From contig CALAIW010000023.1 of assembly GCA_937922705.1 (NCBI GenBank), forward strand, positions 62,001 to 126,000: a DNA stretch of 64,000 bases, written 5' to 3'. This document shows positions 16,763 through 26,450 of this stretch, in pieces. The DNA is from an uncultured bacterium. Its GTDB lineage: Bacteria; Atribacterota; Atribacteria; Atribacterales; Caldatribacteriaceae. Every line of letters starts with the position of its first letter. Positions within the stretch are counted from its first letter, which is position 1. The translations under genes were made by a program, and so were the position numbers. The notes below the pieces were generated by a model. The model was not told the origin of the DNA. It ran no database searches and saw only the letters and a program-made list of their open reading frames with translations.

Positions 16763-18273
16763 CGGTTCACGAGTTTCTTTCTTCCTTCCCTTTCACTAAA
16801 GCGTGGATAAAAGACCCAAAGGAGCGTATTATAGGTGTTGCTCACGACTCGCGGGATGTTCGCCAGGGATACGCTTTCTTTGCTCTTGTGGGAAGTTCCC
16901 ATGACGGGCATGTCTTCCTTCACGAAGCCTTTTCGCGAGGAGCACGGCTTCTTGTGGTGGAGAGAGAGGAGAGTGTATCTCCTTTTGAAGGTCGAGTTTC
17001 CTGGGCTGTTGCCTTAAGCACTCGTAAGGCTTTGGCTCTTGCTTCTTCGGCTTTTTTTGGATATCCTTCGCGATACATGCAGGTTATTGGGGTTACAGGG
17101 ACCAATGGCAAGACAACAACGTGTTTTCTTTTGCACAGTATCTTAGAGTATGCTGGATACCCTTGTGGGCTTTTGACTACGGCCCGAAACATTATTGGTC
17201 CCTTTGAGTGGGAACCTCCTAATACCACGATGGAGTCCTTGTTTCTTGCGCGGTCACTTCGAATGATGCAAAATCTTGGTCTGCACTATGCGGTACTTGA
17301 AGTATCGTCACATGGGCTTGCTCTTGGAAGGGTGGAGGGAATACTCTTTGATGCTGCAGTATTTACCAACATTGTGCCTGAGCATCTTGAGTTCCACAAA
17401 ACCTTTGAACACTATTTTGAGAGCAAAAAGAAGCTTGCAATGATGGTAGCTGAAAACCTTGTCAAGAACTCTCCAAGAATTCTTGCGGTGAACGGTGAGG
17501 ATGCAAATACCCTTGTTATTGGGCGCCTTTCTGGCCTTCCTTTCCTGCGTTTTGGGTGTACAAAAGAGTGTGAAGTCCAGGCAAAGAATGTCCGACAGAG
17601 CGATACCTCCTCGGTTTTTGAGGTATGTACACCATGGGGAGTTTTTGAGGTCTATCTCCCTCTTCCTGGAAGACACAACGTTTATAATGCTTTAGGTGCT
17701 TTAGCCTTGAGCTTGGCCTTAGGGATTGACCGGGAGGCTGTTCGAGAAGGACTTGCTCGATGTCGGAAGGCTCCGGGAAGATGGGAAGTTATTCGAGCTC
17801 CTCAGGGGTTTACCGTTATTGTTGACTTTGCTCACAATTGGCATGGTCTTCAACACGCCCTTTCAGCGGCGCGGGATCTTGGCCCTCGCCGCCTTATCAC
17901 TGTTTTTGGATGTGGTGGGGAGCGAGACAGAAGCAAACGTCCCCAGATGGGAAGAGTGGTAGCAACTTTGAGCGATATCTGCATTGTGACCACTGATAAT
18001 CCGCGGGGAGAGGATCCACTTCAAACAGCAGAAGACGCAGCGTCAGGGGTTCGCGAAGTCGCTTTGGAGAAACCTGTAGAGTGGTTTATGGTCCTTGACC
18101 GAGTTGAAGCCATTCGCTTGGCAATATCTCTAGCTCGGGAGGGGGATATAGTGTTTCTTGCTGGTAAGGGTCCAGAGCGTTTTCAGGTTTGTGCTCAAGG
18201 AGCTATTCCTCATAATGATTATGAGATTGCTCTGAGAATTCTTTCTGGAGGACATGATGTGGTTCACACTTGA
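16759..18273 (+). CDS. murE: UDP-MurNAc-L-Ala-D-Glu:meso-diaminopimelate ligase
   Basis: MurE adds the third amino acid to the peptidoglycan precursor. The ATP-binding loop is GVTGTNGKTT near residue 112. HNWHGLQHAL corresponds to the ligase C-terminal region. The substrate-recognition motif TDNPRGEDP (DNPR) is the one found in meso-diaminopimelate enzymes; lysine enzymes carry a different motif. So the wall is predicted to be DAP type. The usual GKGHE motif reads GKGPE. The start is TTG 16759, overlapping the ftsI stop. The length of 504 residues is normal. Confidence 0.95.
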   Translation: MTVHEFLSSFPFTKAWIKDPKERIIGVAHDSRDVRQGYAFFALVGSSHDGHVFLHEAFSRGARLLVVEREESVSPFEGRVSWAVALSTRKALALASSAFFGYPSRYMQVIGVTGTNGKTTTCFLLHSILEYAGYPCGLLTTARNIIGPFEWEPPNTTMESLFLARSLRMMQNLGLHYAVLEVSSHGLALGRVEGILFDAAVFTNIVPEHLEFHKTFEHYFESKKKLAMMVAENLVKNSPRILAVNGEDANTLVIGRLSGLPFLRFGCTKECEVQAKNVRQSDTSSVFEVCTPWGVFEVYLPLPGRHNVYNALGALALSLALGIDREAVREGLARCRKAPGRWEVIRAPQGFTVIVDFAHNWHGLQHALSAARDLGPRRLITVFGCGGERDRSKRPQMGRVVATLSDICIVTTDNPRGEDPLQTAEDAASGVREVALEKPVEWFMVLDRVEAIRLAISLAREGDIVFLAGKGPERFQVCAQGAIPHNDYEIALRILSGGHDVVHT

Positions 18274-19639
18274 AGAGGTTGAGAAAGTTACTCAAGCCAC
18301 CCTTGTGAAAAAGAGAAACGTTTGTTTTAATGGTGTAGCTATTGATTCCCGAAAGTGCGAAAAAGATCAGCTTTTTGTGGCACTTCGGGGGAAAAGGGTC
18401 GATGGGCATTCTTTCGTCAGTGAAGCTTTACAGCGTGGGGCGGCAGGAGTTCTGGTAGAAAGGATGGATAAAGATATTGAAGCAACAACGTTTGTTGTGC
18501 CGAATACCTATGAAGCCCTTGTCTCCCTTGGGAAATATGCTTCGCTTCGTCTTAAGGGTACAAAAATCGGCATTACGGGAACAGCGGGAAAGACTACCTG
18601 TAAGCATCTTTTCACCCAGCTTCTGAGTACACGATTTTCTGCAGCTATGACCCCGCAGAGCTTTAACACTTCTTTAGGCGTATCGGTGAGTTTTGCCAAT
18701 TTTCCAGAAGATGTTTGTTTTATTGTTGTGGAAGCAGGAATCAGCGAGAGGGGCGAGATGGATTCCCTTGCGTCGATTATTCGCCCGGAAGTTGCGGTTT
18801 TCACCGCTTTTGGAGAAGGACACCTTCAAGGATTAGGCTCGGTTGAGGGAGTTATAGAGGAAAAGCTTAAGCTTGTGTGTGAGAATACAAGAAGCGTGTA
18901 TCTCAATGTTGATCGTGGCGTTCCAAAAACCGAAGACGTGTGTCTGCGAGCCCCGCGTGCAGTAGTTATCCCTTTTGGGATGAGGAGAGAAGCCCTCCTT
19001 CGCCTTGAGTCTTTTATGCTTGATGTGCGACGTCTTCGCTCGTCCTTCTCCATTGTATGGGATACACATCGTCTTAGTCTTGAGGCCCCAATCCTTGCTC
19101 CTGAGGTGGTGCTTACGGCTCTTCCGGCTATCCATTTTGCCCTCGAGGCGGGTGTGCCCTTTGAGGATGTACGGGAAGTTCTTGCGGATTTCCGAGAACT
19201 TCCAGGAAGAGGTGGTTTCTTCCGTTTTGGGAACGGTATAGTTATAGATGATACCTATAATGCTAATCCTCTATCGGTTAGAAAGGCGGTGGATCTTGCA
19301 ACGCGATTCGCCCGTGGAGGGTACAAGGTGTGTCTTGTTCTTGGAGATATGCTTGAGCTTGGGGTAGTGGCAGAAGATGCGCACCGTAGTATTCTCCTTT
19401 ATGTTGAGCGTTCCCCCGTGGACCTTGTAATCCTTTTTGGTTCACTTTTTGAGAAAGCTTTTGAGAGTATCGGGGGGGATGACCGGCGATTTGTTCTGGT
19501 ACGTACCCCAGAGGAAGCACACGCCATTCTCAAATCCTTTGCCGCTTCTTCTTTGCCATGGGTGGTCCTCCTTAAGGGTTCCCGGGGTATGGGGCTTGAG
19601 GCCATGATGCTTGAGGAATGGAGAGAGTTCTATGCTTGA
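18254..19639 (+). CDS. murF: UDP-MurNAc-tripeptide:D-Ala-D-Ala ligase
   Basis: MurF completes the UDP-MurNAc-pentapeptide by adding D-Ala-D-Ala. It has the Mur ligase N-terminal domain (AIDSRKCEKDQLFVALRG) and the ATP loop GITGTAGKTT near residue 108. A DDTYNANPLSV segment follows near residue 332, and GSRGMGLEAM is near the C-terminus. The length of 461 residues is usual. It overlaps murE by 20 bases and mraY by 8. No ddl gene for D-Ala-D-Ala synthesis is in this cluster. Confidence 0.96.
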   Translation: MMWFTLEEVEKVTQATLVKKRNVCFNGVAIDSRKCEKDQLFVALRGKRVDGHSFVSEALQRGAAGVLVERMDKDIEATTFVVPNTYEALVSLGKYASLRLKGTKIGITGTAGKTTCKHLFTQLLSTRFSAAMTPQSFNTSLGVSVSFANFPEDVCFIVVEAGISERGEMDSLASIIRPEVAVFTAFGEGHLQGLGSVEGVIEEKLKLVCENTRSVYLNVDRGVPKTEDVCLRAPRAVVIPFGMRREALLRLESFMLDVRRLRSSFSIVWDTHRLSLEAPILAPEVVLTALPAIHFALEAGVPFEDVREVLADFRELPGRGGFFRFGNGIVIDDTYNANPLSVRKAVDLATRFARGGYKVCLVLGDMLELGVVAEDAHRSILLYVERSPVDLVILFGSLFEKAFESIGGDDRRFVLVRTPEEAHAILKSFAASSLPWVVLLKGSRGMGLEAMMLEEWREFYA

Positions 19640-20591
19640 GGTGCTTCAGGAGGGTGGACTGAGGGCATTCCTTGCCTGGAGTTTGGGAATGTTTCTTTTT
19701 CCCTGGTTCATCCGCTGGCAAAAGGCAAAATCTCTTGGTCAAAAGATTAAAAAAGAGGGACCAGCGATGCACCTTCACAAGGAAAATACTCCTAGTATGG
19801 GTGGAATTATCGTTGCCCTTGCTGCTTTTGTGTCGGTTTTTCTTCGACCTCCGGTTCCGCACTTTCCCGTTGTTCTTGCTCTTCTTGGATTTCTTCTTCT
19901 TGGGTTTCTTGACGACTACTGGAAGAGTGTGCTCCATCGCCCCTGGGGGTGGAAGGCAAGGTACCGCTTCCTTGTGGAAGTATCACTGGCATGTGGTGCG
20001 ATGTGGTGGGGGAAGGGTGTGTTTCCCCATACTCTTATTGTACCCTTCACTGGAAGGGTTTTGACCCTCAGCCCGGAAATCTTTTTTCTCTATGGTGTTT
20101 TTATTCTTACTGCTACTTGTAATGCTTTCAACATTACTGATGGTCTTGACGGTCTTGCAGGGGGATGCGGGATACTCACCCTTCTTTTCTTTGGTGTGCT
20201 CCTTGGGTGCCTTGGTCAGGTTGCGCTGTCTTCTCTCTCCTTTGCTTTTGTAGGGGCTTTTCTTGCCTTTCTCTGGTTTAATAGCTGGCCAGCGAGGATT
20301 TTTCTTGGTGATTCAGGGTCTCTCCCTGTGGGTGCCCTTATAGGATTTCTCGCCCTTGCCTCGGGGTATTCTCTTTTTCTTCCTCTTGCTGGTCTTGTCT
20401 TTGTAGTTGATACGCTTTCGGTCATTCTTCAGGTGATGAGTTTCAAGCTCTTTGGAAGGCGTGTCTTCCTCATGAGTCCTCTGCACCACCACTTCGAACT
20501 TCGAGGTATGAAGGAAGCACAGGTTACAGCACGTTTTGTGCTTGTTCAAGCCTTGGGAATTATTCTTGCTTTTGTGGGGGTTGGAAGGTAA
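19632..20591 (+). CDS. mraY: phospho-N-acetylmuramoyl-pentapeptide transferase
   Basis: MraY moves phospho-MurNAc-pentapeptide from UDP to undecaprenyl phosphate, forming lipid I. I start it at ATG 19632, overlapping the end of murF, giving 319 residues; a TTG seven codons upstream is possible. About ten hydrophobic segments are present. Conserved motifs are TPSMGG, DDYWKS, NAFNITDGLDGLAGG, FLGDSGSLPVG and the histidine motif HHHFELRG. Its stop overlaps the murD ATG by one base. Confidence 0.96.
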   Translation: MLEVLQEGGLRAFLAWSLGMFLFPWFIRWQKAKSLGQKIKKEGPAMHLHKENTPSMGGIIVALAAFVSVFLRPPVPHFPVVLALLGFLLLGFLDDYWKSVLHRPWGWKARYRFLVEVSLACGAMWWGKGVFPHTLIVPFTGRVLTLSPEIFFLYGVFILTATCNAFNITDGLDGLAGGCGILTLLFFGVLLGCLGQVALSSLSFAFVGAFLAFLWFNSWPARIFLGDSGSLPVGALIGFLALASGYSLFLPLAGLVFVVDTLSVILQVMSFKLFGRRVFLMSPLHHHFELRGMKEAQVTARFVLVQALGIILAFVGVGR

Positions 20592-21940
20592 TGGCCTATC
20601 TGGTTATGGGACTCGGGAAAACTGGTTGTGCAGTACTCCGGTTCCTTCTCCGTATGGGGGGGCAGATCTATGCGAGTGACGACCATCGAAGCCTTCCTGA
20701 AGATATTGCTAAGAATCCTCGGGTGACCTTTGTTACGCCAGAAGAGGTGAAGAAAGTCCTTCCTTCGGTTAAGGAATGCATAGTAAGTCCAGGGATTCAC
20801 CCTACTCATCCTCTTCTTCGTTTCTTAGAGGAGCAGGGGATTCCAGTGATTAGTGAAATTGAGCTGGCTTCCCGCTATATCTCATTTCCTCTTATAGGCA
20901 TTACTGGCTCTTGTGGGAAAAGCACTACGGTTTCTCTCATTGGAGAGATTTTGCGCTCTGCAGGGTACAGGGTTTTTACCGGAGGGAATCTTGGTACTCC
21001 TCTTATTGAGAGCCTCATGAGTGAGGAGCTTCCTGAAATAGGTGTGATCGAACTGAGCAGTTTTCAGCTTGAGCGGGTGTATACGGCTCGTTTTTGTATC
21101 GCCGGGATACTGAACCTTTATCCGAATCATCTTGACTACCACCCTAACATGGAGGCGTATTTCCGTGCTAAAGGTCGTATATTTTTGAACCAAAGGTCTC
21201 AGGATTGGTCACTTTTTCTCTTCTCTGCATCTCCATGGCAGGCGCGATGGTGTCGCACCGCCAGGGGCCAGGTATTGCCCTTGGGGGTGGATACGCGCCT
21301 TTTTGAGGGATTGTACGTTCTGGGGGATGCTGTCTGGCAAGGAGGAGTGCCATCTCGAGCTATTCTCTCTCTTGAAGGGTGTTCTCTCCTTGGAAACCAC
21401 AACCGGGGGAATATTCTTATGGCAGTAGCAGTGTCCTGGATCCTTGGTGTTCCCAAAGAGACGATAGAAGCAACAGTGCGGTCTTTTCGGGGACTTCCTC
21501 ACCGCTTGGAATTTGTAGGGGAATGGCAGGGGATAAAGTGCTACAATGATTCAAAATCGACCACTCCCGCTTCGACTCGGGCAGCCATTGAAGCTCTTCC
21601 AGGGCCGCTTATTGTTATCCTTGGTGGGAAAGCAAAGCTTGAGGACTTTAGTGGACTTTCAGAGGTTTTAACCCAGGATAAAATTCGTTGTGTTGTCCTC
21701 TACGGTGCTTCCCGAGGAATAATAGCCCAGTATATTCCTTCCTGGGTGGAGAGGTACTCGGTAGAATCTCTTAGGGAAGCTGTAGAGGTTGCTTGGTGGA
21801 AGGCTCAAAGAGGTGACACTATTCTTCTTTCTCCTGCCTGTACAAGCTGGGATGCGTATGAGAACTTTGAGAGTCGAGGAGAGCACTTTAAAGAGCTTGT
21901 TCGCTTTCTTGGGACGAGTGCATCTTCAAAGCCTTCGTGA
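20591..21940 (+). CDS. murD: UDP-MurNAc-L-alanine:D-glutamate ligase
   Basis: MurD adds D-glutamate to UDP-MurNAc-L-Ala. The N-terminal Rossmann segment is VMGLGKTGCAVLRFL, the ATP loop is GITGSCGKSTT near residue 104, and NDSKSTTPAST is near residue 320. The loop reads GSCGKS instead of the common GTNGKS/T; the lysine is kept. PACTSWDAYENFESRG marks the C-terminal domain. The length of 449 residues is usual. It starts at ATG 20591 inside the mraY stop and overlaps ftsW by 23 bases. Confidence 0.96.
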   Translation: MAYLVMGLGKTGCAVLRFLLRMGGQIYASDDHRSLPEDIAKNPRVTFVTPEEVKKVLPSVKECIVSPGIHPTHPLLRFLEEQGIPVISEIELASRYISFPLIGITGSCGKSTTVSLIGEILRSAGYRVFTGGNLGTPLIESLMSEELPEIGVIELSSFQLERVYTARFCIAGILNLYPNHLDYHPNMEAYFRAKGRIFLNQRSQDWSLFLFSASPWQARWCRTARGQVLPLGVDTRLFEGLYVLGDAVWQGGVPSRAILSLEGCSLLGNHNRGNILMAVAVSWILGVPKETIEATVRSFRGLPHRLEFVGEWQGIKCYNDSKSTTPASTRAAIEALPGPLIVILGGKAKLEDFSGLSEVLTQDKIRCVVLYGASRGIIAQYIPSWVERYSVESLREAVEVAWWKAQRGDTILLSPACTSWDAYENFESRGEHFKELVRFLGTSASSKPS

Positions 21941-23075
21941 GGCTTACAGAACCCGGTTCCAGAAAGTTAGGTGGTGGTGGGAAATTGACCCCTTCCTCTT
22001 CTGGGCGGTTCTTGTGCTTGTGCTTTTGGGAACAGTCATGGTTTTTAGCGCCAGTATGACTACCGCTCTTTATGCTTATGGGGATGTGTTTTTCTTTCTC
22101 AAACGACATCTTTTTGCTCTTTTTCTTGGCATTCTAGGGTGTGCCGTAGCCACTTTCCTTTCCCTCGAACGCCTTCGGAAGATGAGTAAAACCCTTCTTT
22201 TCTCTGTCTTCTTCTTGCTTTTTTTTGTCTTTATTCCCGGGATTGGGAGGGCAAGCGGTGGTGCGTATCGCTGGATTGACCTTGGACCTTTTAACTTTCA
22301 GCCTTCGGAGCTAGCAAAGTTTGTCATAATCCTTTACATGGCTGATGCCCTTTCGACGTACCGGGAGCGAGTGCAGGACTTTTGGAAAGGTGTAGTACCT
22401 TTCCTTATCATTGTAGGTAGTATTTGTCTTCTTGTGCTCCTTGAGCCGGATTTTGGGACGGCGAGTCTTCTTCTTGTTCTAGCCCTTGTTATGATCTTTC
22501 TCGGTGGAGGGAATATTGCTCATATTGCTCTTGTGGTTGCTCTTCTTGCTCCCGTTGGTTTATTTCTTCTTTTCTTTGGAAAAGGGTATTGGATGAACCG
22601 CATTATAGCTTTTTTCAACCCCTGGAGCGATCCCCGAGGAAAGGGTTTCCACATCCTCCAATCGCTTGTTGCCCTGGGATCGGGGGGACTTTGGGGAAGA
22701 GGTCTTGGGGAAAGCCGCCAGAAGTTCTTTTTCCTTCCTGATCGCCACACTGATTTCATCTATGCCATTGTTGGGGAAGAACTTGGCTTTGTGGGGACCA
22801 CGCTTGTTGTAATTCTTTTTGCTATTATTCTTTGGCGGGGATTGCATATAGCCCTGCAAAGCAATAGCGAGTTTGAAGGACTTTTTGCCATGGGTATTGT
22901 AGCAAGTATCCTTATCCAGGCGCTCATTAACATGGGAGGAGTGCTGCGACTCCTTCCGGTGACGGGAATCACGTTACCCCTTGTGAGCTATGGGAGTTCT
23001 TCACTTTTTGTCACTCTTATAGAGATTGGGGTGCTCTTTAACATAGCTAGAAAGCGGAGGCGGGAGAGCGAGTAG
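21918..23075 (+). CDS. ftsW: septal peptidoglycan polymerase FtsW (SEDS family)
   Basis: FtsW is the SEDS-family glycosyltransferase that works with FtsI at the septum. I start it at GTG 21918, overlapping the murD end, giving 385 residues. The ribosome-binding site is weak (GGGACG), and the frame is open further upstream, so the exact start is uncertain. About ten transmembrane helices are visible. Family motifs are VMVFSAS near the first helix, GGAYRWIDLGPFNFQPSE, DRHTDFIYAIVGEELGF and VSYGSSSL near the end. Confidence 0.94.
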   Translation: MHLQSLREAYRTRFQKVRWWWEIDPFLFWAVLVLVLLGTVMVFSASMTTALYAYGDVFFFLKRHLFALFLGILGCAVATFLSLERLRKMSKTLLFSVFFLLFFVFIPGIGRASGGAYRWIDLGPFNFQPSELAKFVIILYMADALSTYRERVQDFWKGVVPFLIIVGSICLLVLLEPDFGTASLLLVLALVMIFLGGGNIAHIALVVALLAPVGLFLLFFGKGYWMNRIIAFFNPWSDPRGKGFHILQSLVALGSGGLWGRGLGESRQKFFFLPDRHTDFIYAIVGEELGFVGTTLVVILFAIILWRGLHIALQSNSEFEGLFAMGIVASILIQALINMGGVLRLLPVTGITLPLVSYGSSSLFVTLIEIGVLFNIARKRRRESE

Positions 23076-24151
23076 TGCGGATTTTCATTGCTGCGGGAGG
23101 AACGGGGGGGCATGTGTTTCCCTCCCTTTCGATTGCTATGGAATTCAAAAAGGTTGGTAACCACGAGATATTTTTTCTTGGTACCAAGAGAGGTCTTGAG
23201 GTACAGACTGTAGCCCTACGTTTTCCGGTTTTATACGTTTCGGCACGAGGCTGGGATAGGCACTTTCGGCTTTACACCTTTCGGGTGATTGGGGAAAACC
23301 TGGTCGGCTTTTTCACCTTGGGATGGTACTTTTTCCGTTACCGTCCGCAAGCGTTTCTTGCTATGGGGAGTTATCTGTCTCTTCTCGGAGCCCTCTGGGC
23401 AAAAATCTTTCGCATTCCTGTTTACCTTCATGAGCAAAATGTTTATCCTGGTCTTGCTAATCGAATTGTCGCTCGATGGGCTAAAAAAGTTTTTCTCGCC
23501 TTTGAGGAAACGAAAAAATACTTAAGGACTCCTGGGAAAATAGAGGTGACTGGAAATCCCTTGAGAGAAGAGGTTGTAGCCTGGAAAGGGGAGAAGGAAA
23601 AGGCACGCCTTTCCCTGGGGCTTGAGGTACATCGGAAAACCATCCTCGTTGTTGGGGGGAGTCGGGGATCCAGGGTACTCAATCGGGTTTTTCTCGAAGC
23701 TCTTGCGTTTTTGCCCCAGGAACATCTTCAGGTTATCCACATCACTGGAAAAGAAGATTATTCTGAGATTGCGAGGGAGGCGAAGGTAAAGCCTCTACCT
23801 TACCTTGTTTTCTCCTTTCTTGAGTCTATAGGGGTGGCATACGCGGCGGCTGACGTAGTGTTGTGTCGTGCTGGAGCAAGTACTGTTACTGAGCTTTTCT
23901 TTTTTGGCCTACCTAGTATTCTTGTTCCTTATGGAGGAGCTACAGACAATCATCAATGGTATAATGCCCAGTGGTTAGCCAAGCATGGTCGCGCAGTAGT
24001 TTTACGAGAAGAAGAGCTCCAGGCACCACTTCTTGCTCAAAAGATTTTAGAACTACTCAACGGACCCCCCTCTTCCCAAGATAACTTTGAGCTTCAGGCC
24101 TGGCTTGAGAAGGCCTCGACCCGTATTGTACAGGAGATTCTTTGCAGCTAA
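23075..24151 (+). CDS. murG: lipid II synthase (UDP-GlcNAc transferase) MurG
   Basis: MurG adds GlcNAc to lipid I on the inner membrane face, giving lipid II. The 358-residue GT-B fold protein begins with the glycine-rich AAGGTGGHVFPSL (residues 6-18). It has HEQNVYPGLANR near residue 121, GGSRGSRVLN near 194 and CRAGASTVTEL near 265, all MurG signatures. The GTG start overlaps the ftsW stop by one base. The end overlaps open sequence before murC but not the chosen murC start. Confidence 0.96.
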   Translation: MRIFIAAGGTGGHVFPSLSIAMEFKKVGNHEIFFLGTKRGLEVQTVALRFPVLYVSARGWDRHFRLYTFRVIGENLVGFFTLGWYFFRYRPQAFLAMGSYLSLLGALWAKIFRIPVYLHEQNVYPGLANRIVARWAKKVFLAFEETKKYLRTPGKIEVTGNPLREEVVAWKGEKEKARLSLGLEVHRKTILVVGGSRGSRVLNRVFLEALAFLPQEHLQVIHITGKEDYSEIAREAKVKPLPYLVFSFLESIGVAYAAADVVLCRAGASTVTELFFFGLPSILVPYGGATDNHQWYNAQWLAKHGRAVVLREEELQAPLLAQKILELLNGPPSSQDNFELQAWLEKASTRIVQEILCS

Positions 24152-24165
24152 AAGGAGGAAGGAAC

Positions 24166-25560
24166 TTGGGTGACGATGTTGTAATAGGAGGATACAATCT
24201 GCCCCGCCGATTGCACTTTATTGGCATTGGTGGGACTGGTATGAGTGGTCTTGCGCTTATTGCTCATGAGTTGGGATACGTGGTAAGTGGGTCGGACCTT
24301 GTAGAGAATGAGGCAACGCGGCGGCTTCGCGCCCGAGGTATACAGGTGTACATAGGACATCACTTTGAGCACATTGCTGGTGCTGAAGCAGTGGTGGTTT
24401 CTTCAGCGATTCCTCCTTCTAACGAGGAACTTGTAGCAGCGCGAGGATTAGGGATTCCGATCATCCATCGAGGGGATGTTCTTGCCTTCCTTTTTAATCC
24501 TAGGAAAGGCATTGCAGTTGCTGGAACTCACGGGAAAACGACCACTACTTCTATGATTTCGCTTCTTCTTGAGGTTGCAGGATGGAGTCCTACGGTTCTT
24601 ATTGGGGGAGAACTTGAAGATATTGGGGGAAATGCCAAAACAGGGGAAGGAGAGTTTTTTGTTGCCGAAACCGATGAGAGCGATGGTTCTTTTCTGAAAC
24701 TCCATCCTTTCTGTGGCGTGGTTACAAATATTGATGATGACCATCTGGAGTTTTATGGCGATATGGAAAAGGAGAAAGAAGCTTTTGCTTCTTTCCTCTG
24801 GAATATCCAAGAAGAAGGTTTCCGGGTGGTTTGTGGAGACCATCCCAACGTTTGGGATATCATAAGGCGTTATGCGTTCCCCAATCTTATCACCTATGGT
24901 ATGGGAAATCGGGATACCGAGTACTCAGCACGAATTCTTGCCCATGGGAAAGAAGGGTCTTCCTTTGAAGTTTTCCATCGAGGGAAGGCGATTGCGACCT
25001 TTTCAATTCATGTCCCCGGTGACCATAATGTAAGCAACGCCTTGGCATGTATTGTGGTAGGGATGCAACTTGGTATTCCTCTTGAAAAAATTTCCAAGGC
25101 CTTGACCCTCTTTCGGGGGGTGAGGCGTCGATTTGAGAGAATTGGAAGAGTTTCTGGAGCTCTAGTCATCGATGACTATGCTCACCATCCAACAGAAATG
25201 CAGGTAGTCCTCAGAACGGCACGGCAGCAAACCTCAGGAAGGGTTGTCGTTGTTTTTCAACCTCACCGGTACACTCGTACGAGAAGGTTGTACCAGAGCA
25301 TGGCGCAAGCCCTTTGTCTTGCGGATTATGTGGTTCTTCTTCCAATTTACTCTGCAGGTGAGGAAGCGATTCCTGGAGTTTCGGCAGAACTCGTTTACTG
25401 GGAACTTACCAAGATGGGCTTTCGTAATGTTATTTATGTTGCCACCTTTGAGGAAGCAGCAGAAAAGTGCCTCGAAGTACTCCAAGAAGGGGATATGCTT
25501 ATTACCATGGGTGCGGGAGACGTATGGAAAATTGGAGCATTGCTTACCAAGAGGCAATAG
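24166..25560 (+). CDS. murC: UDP-N-acetylmuramate:L-alanine ligase
   Basis: MurC attaches the first amino acid, L-alanine, to UDP-MurNAc. I start it at TTG 24166, seven bases after AAAGGAGG; a TTG eight codons upstream lies before that site and is less likely. The N-terminus has HFIGIGGTGMSGLA, the ATP loop is GTHGKTTTTSM near residue 118, and DDYAHHPTEM is near residue 335. The length is 464 residues. It overlaps murB by 37 bases. Confidence 0.96.
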   Translation: MGDDVVIGGYNLPRRLHFIGIGGTGMSGLALIAHELGYVVSGSDLVENEATRRLRARGIQVYIGHHFEHIAGAEAVVVSSAIPPSNEELVAARGLGIPIIHRGDVLAFLFNPRKGIAVAGTHGKTTTTSMISLLLEVAGWSPTVLIGGELEDIGGNAKTGEGEFFVAETDESDGSFLKLHPFCGVVTNIDDDHLEFYGDMEKEKEAFASFLWNIQEEGFRVVCGDHPNVWDIIRRYAFPNLITYGMGNRDTEYSARILAHGKEGSSFEVFHRGKAIATFSIHVPGDHNVSNALACIVVGMQLGIPLEKISKALTLFRGVRRRFERIGRVSGALVIDDYAHHPTEMQVVLRTARQQTSGRVVVVFQPHRYTRTRRLYQSMAQALCLADYVVLLPIYSAGEEAIPGVSAELVYWELTKMGFRNVIYVATFEEAAEKCLEVLQEGDMLITMGAGDVWKIGALLTKRQ

Positions 25561-26450
25561 AGGAGCTTTTTGATGGTCTTTCCGAAGTGCGCTGGTTTAG
25601 GAATCCAGACCTATCGCTTTTGACGACCTGGCGCATTGGAGGGAGAGCTCTTGCCCTTGTTGAGGTCACTAACGAGGAGGAGCTAGTCTTTGTCCTTTCT
25701 CAGTGTGATCGTCTTGGTATTCCCTGGCGTGTTCTTGGTCGGGGGTCGAATATCCTTGTCAGCGATCAAGGTTTCCCTGGGATTGTGGTTCGCCTTTTAG
25801 GTTCCCTTGCTGAGTGTCACCTTCTTCCTGGGAATCGAGTGGAAGCTGGAGGTGGGGCGACTCTTAACCGTTTTATCTCGTTTGCAGTGCGCAATGGTCT
25901 TGGAGGGTGTGAGTTCCTTATAGGAATACCTGGTACTGTTGGAGGAGCGGTGGTACTTAACGCAGGGTGTTTTGGTGGGGAAATAGAGCGGCTTGTGGAG
26001 CGAGTACTGGTGCGAGAACGAAATGGGGAACTCCGCTGGAGGGAGAAACACGAGATCTTTTTTTCTTACCGGGGGTCAAGTTTAAAAGAAACATCGGCGG
26101 TAGTGGTTCGGGTTGTGTTTCAGCTCTTCTCTGAGAACCCCAAGCGGGCGGTAGAGAAGATGCGCCACTTTTTTGCTTTGCGGAAAAGCTCTCAGCCGCT
26201 CGATTTTCCCTCAGCAGGAAGTGTTTTTCGAAACCCTCCAGGGGATTATGCGGCACGCCTCATTGAGCAGGTAGGATGTAAAGGGCTCCGTCTTGGCCAG
26301 GCGCAAGTCTCTCTGAAGCACTCAAACTTTATTGTGAACCTTGGTGGAGCGCGAGCGTGGCAGGTTGAGTACCTTATGGAGTGGATTAGGAAGGAAGTTT
26401 ATCGCCAGACAGGAATATGGCTTGAGAACGAGGTGGAGCTATGGCGATGA
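25524..26450 (+). CDS. murB: UDP-N-acetylenolpyruvoylglucosamine reductase
   Basis: MurB is the FAD- and NADPH-dependent enzyme that makes UDP-MurNAc. I start it at ATG 25524 inside the murC end, giving 308 residues. It has TTWRIGGRA, the FAD-binding GRGSNILVSDQGFPG segment, and GIPGTVGGAV with NAGCFGGE. The catalytic serine motif is PSAGSVFRNP near residue 230, and a conserved Glu lies near the C-terminus. Its length and missing loop fit the type II (Gram-positive-like) MurB. The ftsQ ATG lies ten bases before its end. Confidence 0.96.
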   Translation: MENWSIAYQEAIEELFDGLSEVRWFRNPDLSLLTTWRIGGRALALVEVTNEEELVFVLSQCDRLGIPWRVLGRGSNILVSDQGFPGIVVRLLGSLAECHLLPGNRVEAGGGATLNRFISFAVRNGLGGCEFLIGIPGTVGGAVVLNAGCFGGEIERLVERVLVRERNGELRWREKHEIFFSYRGSSLKETSAVVVRVVFQLFSENPKRAVEKMRHFFALRKSSQPLDFPSAGSVFRNPPGDYAARLIEQVGCKGLRLGQAQVSLKHSNFIVNLGGARAWQVEYLMEWIRKEVYRQTGIWLENEVELWR

